Made by a program: the position numbers and the translations under genes. The notes under the pieces were generated by a model, which was not told where the DNA came from, did no database searches, and saw only the letters and a list, made by a program, of their open reading frames with translations. From Streptomyces sp. MspMP-M5 (GTDB lineage Bacteria > Actinomycetota > Actinomycetes > Streptomycetales > Streptomycetaceae): a stretch of DNA of 64,000 nt. Positions within the stretch are counted from its first letter, which is position 1. Each line of letters starts with the position of its first letter. Below are positions 58,842 through 64,000 of this stretch, in pieces. Location: assembly GCF_000373585.1 (NCBI RefSeq), contig NZ_KB891878.1, forward strand, positions 91,227 to 155,226, read 5' to 3'.

Positions 58842-60473
58842 TCAGCCGGCCGGCTGCCGGGCCGCGGTCAGATGGCCGACGCCGGAGCGCACCGCCCAGA
58901 AGAAGACCGCCAGTGCGACGGCGGCCACGGCGAGCGAGTCGTAGGGGGCGGGCAGGTGCCCGGAGCCCTTGAAGGTGCCCAGCCAGGACAGCGCGGTGAG
59001 CGCGAGCAGGTAGACCACCAGCCAGGCGCCGGTGCGGAGTTCGGCCGCGAGCGGGCGGCGGGGGCCGGCGCCGTCGCTCTTTGCGGCCCGGGCGCCGGGC
59101 CGCCGCATCCCCAGGAACAGCAGCAGTCCGACGAGGACCAGCGGCAGCGCCAGCCGCAGGTCGTGCCAGCCCGACCAGTAGACGAACTCGCTGGCCACCA
59201 CGAAGCTCAGCGGGGCGATCCAGCGCAGCCCGCGGACCCAGCCGGCGGTCCCGCCGCCCGCCCCGGTGCGGAAGACCGCGACGGCGACCGCGGACGCGGC
59301 GTAGATCAGCAGGTACATGTCGCCCATCACGCTCACGATGTCCTGCCAGCCGCCGAACGGCAGCAGGAACAGCACGATCACCACGAGGTTGATCACCAGT
59401 GCCCGGCGCGGCATGCCGGAGCCCTCGTGGACCTTCATGAAGTAGCGCGGGATGGTGCCGTTCTTGGCCAGCGCGTAGGTGTGCCGGGCGTCGATCGCGA
59501 CGCCGACGTAGGCCGAACCGCCGGGCGAGAGCACCGCGTCGGCGTAGAGCAGGCTGGAGAGCCAGTGCAGGTTGAGGACCAGGGCCAACTGCCCGAAGGG
59601 GGAGTCGAAGGAGACGCCCTTCCAGCCACCGCCGAGCAGGTGCTCGGGGACGGTGAAGAGGTAGGCGACCTGGAGGGCCAGGTACATCAGCAGGGCCAGG
59701 CCGATGCCGGCCAGGACGGCCCAGGGGAGGGTGCGGCGAGGATTGCGGGTCTCGCCGGAGAAGTCCAGCGGGGCCTGGAAGCCGTTGACGGAGTAGACGA
59801 TGCCGCCGCCGGCCAGCGCGCTCAGGCAGGCCACATAGCCGTACGGGGCGAAGCCGCCGTGGTCGGTGAGCCGGCCGGAGTGCCAGCCGGAGGCCAGCAG
59901 CGCGAGGACGGTGACGATCGGGACCGCGATCTTGAAGATCGAGATCAGGTTGTTCATCCGCGCGAACATCCGCACCGCGAACCAGTTCAGCGCGGTCAGC
60001 AGCACACTGAGCCCGGCGGCCAGGCCGAGCCCGCCGAGGGTGAGGGTGTGGCCGTTGTAGAGGCCCGGGACGTAGTGCGCGGTGTACTGCATGATCGCGC
60101 TGATCTCGGCGGCGGTGCCGCCCACGGACAGCAGGGTCGACCAGCCGACGAGGGTGCCGACCAGCCGGCCGTTGGCCAGCAGCGGCCAGCGGACGGTGCC
60201 GCCGCCCTCCGGCCGGGACGCGCCCAGCTCGATCATCACCAGGGCGACCAGTCCGCACAGCAGGCCCGCGCCCACCCAGGACAGCAGCGAGGCCGGGCCG
60301 GCGGTCTGCGCGGCGTACATCGCGGCGAACAGCCAGCCGGAGCCGACGATGTTGGAGAAGCCGATCCCGGTCAGCCCCCAGAACCCCAGGTCGCGCCGCA
60401 ACCGGCGCTCCTGCGCCCGCACTTCGGACCCGGCGCTCCCGGCGGGCTCGTCCGCCCTCTGTCGCTCCGCCAC
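58842..60473 (-). CDS. APC family amino acid permease
   Basis: A 543-residue permease with about 12-14 helices: GFWGLTGIGFSNIVGSGWLFAAMYAAQTAGPASLLSWVGAG, LVALVMIELGASRPEGGGTVRWPLL and VNGFQAPLDFSGETRNPRRTLPWAVLAG. The last part is the usual polyamine/amino acid permease loop. The N-terminus is hydrophilic and Arg-rich. The substrate is unknown. It is unlike the permease at 48403 in length. Upstream lies a 366-base gap with the single-hairpin repeat copy. Confidence 0.88.
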   Translation of the reverse strand: MAERQRADEPAGSAGSEVRAQERRLRRDLGFWGLTGIGFSNIVGSGWLFAAMYAAQTAGPASLLSWVGAGLLCGLVALVMIELGASRPEGGGTVRWPLLANGRLVGTLVGWSTLLSVGGTAAEISAIMQYTAHYVPGLYNGHTLTLGGLGLAAGLSVLLTALNWFAVRMFARMNNLISIFKIAVPIVTVLALLASGWHSGRLTDHGGFAPYGYVACLSALAGGGIVYSVNGFQAPLDFSGETRNPRRTLPWAVLAGIGLALLMYLALQVAYLFTVPEHLLGGGWKGVSFDSPFGQLALVLNLHWLSSLLYADAVLSPGGSAYVGVAIDARHTYALAKNGTIPRYFMKVHEGSGMPRRALVINLVVIVLFLLPFGGWQDIVSVMGDMYLLIYAASAVAVAVFRTGAGGGTAGWVRGLRWIAPLSFVVASEFVYWSGWHDLRLALPLVLVGLLLFLGMRRPGARAAKSDGAGPRRPLAAELRTGAWLVVYLLALTALSWLGTFKGSGHLPAPYDSLAVAAVALAVFFWAVRSGVGHLTAARQPAG

Positions 60474-60594
60474 GGAACGGCCTCCTCGACTCGCTGTCTG
60501 CGCTGGTCAGGACCCTACTCGACAGGTTCGCGACAGAAGGTGGCCGAATGTTGCGGCAATGTGAAGAGTATGGCTGCGCTTGGCCTTCGCCCCA

Positions 60595-60810
60595 CGTCGT
60601 CGGCTGTCCCGCCGTGGGGGTTGTTGCTGTTGCGCCTGCGGCGCCGGTCCGCTGCGCGGGACTGTTCGGCAGCGGTGCCGGGGCTGTGGGATGGGGGGTG
60701 TCCCGGACGTACAGCGAAGCCGTCCGGACACCCCCTGCCCCTCCGGCCCGTCACCGCACCCGAAAGCCCCGCGCAGCGGACCGGCTTTGCGGCGTTCGCG
60801 GCGGCCTCGG
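60595..60810. repeat. Single-hairpin (solo) copy of the dispersed element
   Basis: It has the same left outer arm as copies 1 and 2 (CCGCCGTGGGGG, GGTCCGCTGCGCGGG), one hairpin (60693-60736), and the same inverted right arm as copies 1 and 2 (CCCGTCACCGCACCC, CCCCGCGCAGCGGA). The core of about 170 bases and the second hairpin are missing. It lies in the 366-base gap upstream of the APC permease gene. Confidence 0.75.
60693..60736 (-). repeat. Hairpin E, imperfect stem, variant loop
   Basis: GGGGGGTGTCCCGGAC pairs with GTCCGGACACCCCC apart from one bulged C. The loop GTACAGCGAAGCC differs from GTAAAGCGAAGCA at two positions, so this copy is the most diverged of the five. Confidence 0.75.
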
Positions 60811-60839
60811 CCGGGCCCGACCGGCCGCCGGGGCCGGTC

Positions 60840-61094
60840 TCATCCGAAGGCGATCAGCCCGGCCGCGACCACCGCGACCGTCAGCGCGCCGATCACGAAC
60901 GCGGTGATCACCTTCCGCTGCCAGGGCGCCACCCAGCCGCCCCGCAGGGCGCCGCCCATCCGCCCGTACTGCTCGATCCGCCCCATCGGCGTCAGCGGCT
61001 CGGTGGTGCCCTGCGGCATCCCGCCGGTCCAGTCGGGGCCGGGTTGCGGATAGCGGCGGCGCCAGCTCTCGTCCTCCCGCCACGGCAAGGTCAT
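60840..61094 (-). CDS. Small single-helix membrane protein
   Basis: An 84-residue protein. The first 58 residues are hydrophilic (MTLPWREDESWRRRYPQPGP, RIEQYGRMGGALRGGWVAPWQRK), followed by one transmembrane helix VITAFVIGALTVAVVAAGLIAFG at the C-terminus. No family recognised. Start ATG at 61094 is preceded by GAGGAG at eight bases, which makes expression likely. Neighbours do not suggest a role; the solo hairpin element borders its 3' side. Confidence 0.65.
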   Translation of the reverse strand: MTLPWREDESWRRRYPQPGPDWTGGMPQGTTEPLTPMGRIEQYGRMGGALRGGWVAPWQRKVITAFVIGALTVAVVAAGLIAFG

Positions 61095-61199
61095 ACGGCT
61101 GCTCCTCACGGTCGTTTCCGCCTGCCGCCTGCCCCCGATCCGCGGTCGCACACCCGTATGTGCCGTGCAGGAGAGGACCGGCCCGGGCCCCGGGTGCCG

Positions 61200-61436
61200 T
61201 CAGCCGCAGGTCCAGCAGCCCGCCCAGCACGCCGAGCGGGCACGGTGGTTGCGCAGCTGGAGCTTGGTGAGCCCGTCGGCGCCGTCCCCCTGGTCGCTGC
61301 CGTCGGCGAGCGCCCGGGCCAGGGCGAGCCGGCCGCACACGACGACGGTGAGCGCGGCCAGCTCCTCGGGTTCGGCACTCCCCCGGACGATGCGCAGCGG
61401 CATCTCGACGGCGGGTTCCTCGGGCGGGCGGGTCAC
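61200..61436 (-). CDS. Acyl-CoA carboxylase epsilon-subunit-like protein with C-terminal CxxxCxxC
   Basis: A 78-residue protein. MPLRIVRGSAEPEELAAL is the signature start of the AccE/PccE epsilon subunits (xIRVVRGxPTPEELAAL), which bind and stimulate acyl-CoA carboxylases. The end is unusual: SACWAGCWTCG, a Cys-x3-Cys-x2-Cys cluster not expected in the family. There is no carboxylase gene nearby. The start is uncertain: GTG at 61436 (TAGCGT just upstream suits a leaderless transcript) or ATG at 61403. Function as an epsilon subunit is inferred from the N-terminal half. Confidence 0.65.
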   Translation of the reverse strand: MTRPPEEPAVEMPLRIVRGSAEPEELAALTVVVCGRLALARALADGSDQGDGADGLTKLQLRNHRARSACWAGCWTCG

Positions 61437-61631
61437 ACGGCCGACGCTAGGAGCGGGCGGGGGCGGCGGCGCGGCGGCCTGCGCCGTTCGGCGGCCGGGC
61501 GGCCTCCCCAGGCGTGATTTCGGTGGGCCCGGCCGTGTTGTTCCCCGGCGGGGCCGGGCTGGCGGCAAGGATCTCGCGCAAGCAGGGGCACGCACACCGG
61601 CGGCCGAGGCCGCAGTGGGGATGGCTGGGCG

Positions 61632-62912
61632 ATGAGATCTGAGCGGACCGGCGACGAGGCGGTCCCGGCGCAGGACGGCGGGCGCCGGGGGTTCCTCAAG
61701 TACGCGGCGGGGATCGCGGGAGTGGCGGCCGGCACCGGACTGGGCGGCGGCACCGCGGCGGCCGTACCGGCGGGCCGGGCGGCGGAGCGCTCCCCGGCCC
61801 CGTCCGCGGACGGCCGCCACCTGCCGCCGGACCGGGTCCCGTTCCACGGCCGCCACCAGGCCGGCATCCTCACTCCGCAGCAGCTGTTCGCCGGCTTCGC
61901 CGCGTTCGACGTGCTGGTGCAGGACCGGGCGGACCTGATCCGGCTGCTGAAGAAGCTGACCGAGCGGTCCCGGGTGCTGTCCGCCGGGGTGAAGCCGAAG
62001 GACGAGCGGACGGCCTCGGAGCCGCAGACCCCGGACTCGCTGACCGTCACGGTGGGCCTGGGGGCGTCCCTCTTCGACGACCGGTTCGGGCTGGCCGGGC
62101 ACAAGCCGCGGCATCTGAAGGCGATGCCGGCGTTCCCCGACGACCGGCTGGACCCGGCGCGTTGCCACGGCGACCTGTCGATCCAGGTGTGTGCGGAGCA
62201 TCCGGACGCGATCGTGCACGTGCTGCGCGACCTGGGGCGGGCGACGCACGGGATGATCCGGCCGCGGTGGCGGATGGACGCGTTCATGAACCCGTCCCGG
62301 CCCTCGGGGTCGCCGCGGAACTTCCTGGGCTTCAAGGACGGCATCGTCAACCCCGACACCGCCTCGGACGCGGAGATGGACCGGCTGATCTGGGTGACCC
62401 CGCCGTGCGGGGAGCCGGACTGGGCCGAGGGCGGCAGCTACCAGGTGCTGCGGCTGATCCGTTTCCACAGCGATGCCTGGGACGACGTACCGGTGCACGA
62501 CCAGGAGAGGATCTTCGGCCGGCGCAAGGCCAGCGGCGCGCCCCTGGGTGGCGAACGGGAGGACGAGGCACCGGACTACGGCGACGACCCCGACGGGCGG
62601 ATCGTCCCCCTCGACTCGCACATGCGGCTCGCCAATCCGCGCACGCCGCGCTCCGACAAGTCCCGCTTCCTGCGCCGGAGTTACAACTACGACCAGGGGT
62701 ACGACCGGCAGGGCCGGATGAACCTCGGGCTGGTCTTCTGCGGCTACCAGCAGAACGTGCAGCGGCAGTTCGCCACCGTGCAGCGCCGGCTGCGGCACGA
62801 ACCGCTGTCCCGCTTCGTCACCCCCGAGGGCGGCGGCTACTTCTTCGTCCCGCCCGGCATCCGGGACGAGGAGGACTGGTTCGGCTCCCGGCTGATGCGG
62901 GACACCCACTAA
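61632..62912 (+). CDS. Tat-exported DyP-type heme peroxidase (EfeB-like)
   Basis: A 426-residue peroxidase. The N-terminus has a Tat-type signal (GRRGFLKYAAGIAGVAAGTG). The mature domain has the DyP hallmarks: LTVTVGLGASLFDDRFGL, DLSIQVCAEHPDAIVHVLRDL, the catalytic NFLGFKDGIVNP with distal Asp, and RRSYNYDQGYDRQGRMNLGLVFCGYQQNVQRQF. Members oxidise dyes or phenolics or take part in iron release from heme. Start ATG at 61632. There is no efeO or efeU neighbour. A short hairpin at the end is shared with the convergent chitinase. Confidence 0.9.
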   Translation: MRSERTGDEAVPAQDGGRRGFLKYAAGIAGVAAGTGLGGGTAAAVPAGRAAERSPAPSADGRHLPPDRVPFHGRHQAGILTPQQLFAGFAAFDVLVQDRADLIRLLKKLTERSRVLSAGVKPKDERTASEPQTPDSLTVTVGLGASLFDDRFGLAGHKPRHLKAMPAFPDDRLDPARCHGDLSIQVCAEHPDAIVHVLRDLGRATHGMIRPRWRMDAFMNPSRPSGSPRNFLGFKDGIVNPDTASDAEMDRLIWVTPPCGEPDWAEGGSYQVLRLIRFHSDAWDDVPVHDQERIFGRRKASGAPLGGEREDEAPDYGDDPDGRIVPLDSHMRLANPRTPRSDKSRFLRRSYNYDQGYDRQGRMNLGLVFCGYQQNVQRQFATVQRRLRHEPLSRFVTPEGGGYFFVPPGIRDEEDWFGSRLMRDTH

Positions 62913-62918
62913 GGACGC

Positions 62919-62942
62919 ACCCGGCGCCGGCGGCTGCCGGGT
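62919..62942. terminator. Short hairpin between convergent DyP and chitinase genes
   Basis: ACCCGGC (62919-62925) and GCCGGGT (62936-62942) pair over 7 bp with a 10-nt loop, ending at the chitinase stop codon. It may end transcription in both directions. Confidence 0.45.
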
Positions 62943-63700
62943 CAGCAGCTCAGATGGTCCCCGGGTGTGGTGCCGAGGATCTGGACGAAGCGCTGGTAGT
63001 TGTCGATCCGGTTCTGTACCTGGCCGGGGTTGCCGCCGTTGCATTCGAGGGAGCCGTTGATGCTGCGGATGGTCTCTCCGAAGCCGGCGCCGTCGACCAT
63101 GGCGCGGTGCGGGGTCATGGTGCCGGGGCCGGTCTGGGTGTTCCAGTACCAGAGCGCGGTCTTCCAGGCGACGGCGGCGTCCCGCTCCACCAGGTACGGG
63201 TTGTCGAGCAGGTCGATCCCCAACGCGTCGCCGGCGGCCTTGTAGTTGAAGTTCCAGCTGAGCTGGAGGGGGCCGCGGCCGTAGTAGGCGGCCTGGCCGG
63301 CCGGGCACCCGTAGGGGCGGGTGGCGTCGCAGTAGTGCGGGTAGTTGCCGGTGTCCTGTTCCACGACGTAGACCAGGCCGCCGGTCTCGTGGCCCACGTT
63401 GGCGAGGAAGGCCGCGGCCTCCTGGCGCTTGACGGTGTCGCTGCCGGTGTTCGCGAACTCCGGGTAGGCGCTCAGCGCAGCGACCAGGCCGTCGTAGGTG
63501 TAGAACGGGTTCCGGTTCGGGAACATCTGGGCGAACTGCGCCTCGCTGACGACGAATCCCTCCGCTCGGGCGCCGGCGCGGGCCGGGGCCGTACAGGAGG
63601 CGCAGTCCGGTGCGGCCGCCGCGGGCCCCGCCGGGACGACGAGGGCGAGACCGGCGGCCAGGGCGGTGGCACCCAGCAGGGCGGCGAGGCGGGATCTCAT
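62942..63700 (-). CDS. Secreted GH19 chitinase without chitin-binding domain
   Basis: A 252-residue enzyme: signal peptide of about 30 residues (LAALLGATALAAGLALVV), then a GH19 catalytic domain: FPNRNPFYTYDGLVAAL, KRQEAAAFLANVGHETGGLVYV (with the catalytic Glu in HETGG), YYGRGPLQLSWNFNYKAAGDALG and the C-terminal RIDNYQRFVQILGTTPG with Cys. It cleaves chitin chains. There is no carbohydrate-binding module, unlike ChiF/ChiG. A DasR-type site lies 130-150 bases upstream of the start, which fits control by N-acetylglucosamine. ATG at 63700 is preceded by GGAGCC. Confidence 0.92.
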   Translation of the reverse strand: MRSRLAALLGATALAAGLALVVPAGPAAAAPDCASCTAPARAGARAEGFVVSEAQFAQMFPNRNPFYTYDGLVAALSAYPEFANTGSDTVKRQEAAAFLANVGHETGGLVYVVEQDTGNYPHYCDATRPYGCPAGQAAYYGRGPLQLSWNFNYKAAGDALGIDLLDNPYLVERDAAVAWKTALWYWNTQTGPGTMTPHRAMVDGAGFGETIRSINGSLECNGGNPGQVQNRIDNYQRFVQILGTTPGDHLSC

Positions 63701-63831
63701 GGCGGTGGCTCCTTCGCGCGGCCGGGCTCCCGCGGACGGGCCGGGGCGGCCGCTGTGGGGGGAAGTTCCGTACGGGAGTGGCGCGTTGACGCACGGGCGG
63801 CAGGTGGGGCCGCCGCGACCGGGCGGCGGCC

Positions 63832-63847
63832 GGCGGTCTAGACCAGG
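63832..63847. promoter_or_regulatory. DasR-responsive element (dre-like) upstream of the chitinase gene
   Basis: GGCGGTCTAGACCAGG contains the perfect palindrome GGTCTAGACC and agrees with the dre consensus ACTGGTCTAGACCACT over TGGTCTAGACCA except the first T. DasR represses chitinolytic genes and is released by glucosamine-6-phosphate. It lies about 131-147 bases upstream of the chitinase start. Confidence 0.75.
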
Positions 63848-63899
63848 TCACCTTACGGGCGACCGCGCGGGCATGTCCATACCAAGGGGCGCACATGCT

Positions 63900-63936
63900 C
63901 GGGCCCGCGCCGCCGCGAGGCGGAAGCGCGGGCCCG
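63900..63936 (-). terminator. Stem-loop downstream of the truncated rightmost gene
   Basis: CGGGCCCGCGC (63900-63910) pairs perfectly with GCGCGGGCCCG (63926-63936), with an inner CGCC/GGCG pair around GCGA. It is 21 bases past the stop codon of the minus-strand frame at the right edge, so it probably ends that gene. Confidence 0.65.
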
Positions 63937-63957
63937 GTGCATCAACCTCCTTGAAGT

Positions 63958-64000
63958 CAGCCGCAGTTGTCGGGTGCCGGGCGGCCGGCGAAGCGGGCGG
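63958..64000 (-). CDS. C-terminal end of an unidentified gene, cut by the window
   Basis: The last 13 codons read ARFAGRPAPDNCG and stop at 63958; a strong hairpin follows, so this is likely a real 3' end. A Cys near the C-terminus suggests a secreted protein, but nothing more can be said. Confidence 0.45.

Overview
The window is very GC-rich (roughly 73%), has many GTG starts and one likely TTG start, and is full of actinobacterial hallmarks: SpoIIE-type PP2C phosphatases, a SAV_2336-type protein, LigC/LigD NHEJ parts, a DasR-type operator and a KstR2-type steroid catabolic cluster. It is almost certainly a Streptomyces (or very close) chromosome segment. No rRNA, tRNA, CRISPR array or complete IS element was seen.

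Layout. 1-4.2 kb: 3' part of a TerD gene, a GlsB-type membrane protein, a zinc alcohol dehydrogenase, a MmcQ/YjbR protein and an unusual zinc-ribbon SDR. 4.4-11.5 kb: a four-gene operon with overlapping or nearly touching reading frames: TCO1 (CU044_2847 type), trypsin-VMAP, MoxR AAA+ ATPase, and a giant SAV_2336-type vWA / pseudokinase / degenerate MinD-like fusion. This is a predicted vWA-MoxR-VMAP ternary conflict system and the best candidate for an interesting system here. 11.8-16.5 kb: two PAS/GAF-PP2C phosphatases. 16.5-24.6 kb: TTC38-like TPR protein divergent from a CaiB/BaiF CoA-transferase, a secreted trypsin-like protease, a secreted phosphoesterase followed by an MFS exporter and a propeller protein, and a DMT transporter.

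25.5-38.9 kb: the CD-ring (HIP) branch of steroid catabolism, close in content and partly in order to the mycobacterial KstR2 regulon: two SDRs, EchA20, IpdA, IpdB, IpdC, FadA6, IpdF, FadE30, an enoyl-CoA hydratase, FadE31, FadE32, FadE33. Two KstR2-like boxes lie in the two divergent intergenic regions. The cluster is eroded: the TetR regulator (kstR2) survives only as a C-terminal stub, fadD3 is an internally deleted C-terminal stub, a tyrosine phosphatase fragment follows ipdC, and a dispersed palindromic repeat sits in frame inside fadE31.

39-64 kb: META-domain lipoprotein, secreted M4 metalloprotease behind an AT-rich promoter region, an MFS remnant, an ACS-type MFS transporter, two large SpoIIE sensors, two APC permeases, an acyl-CoA synthetase, a His/Gly-rich exported protein, split NHEJ polymerase and ligase, a MASE1 membrane protein next to a small PP2C, an orphan acyl-CoA-carboxylase-epsilon-like protein, a Tat-type DyP peroxidase and a GH19 chitinase with a DasR-type site.

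A second notable discovery is a dispersed non-coding element: perfect 18-30 bp hairpins with an invariant 13-nt loop, present as two composite inverted-repeat copies (about 25.0-25.5 kb and 43.07-43.58 kb, in opposite orientations) and one single-hairpin copy (about 60.6-60.8 kb). The composite copies fill the gaps between convergent genes and abut their stop codons.
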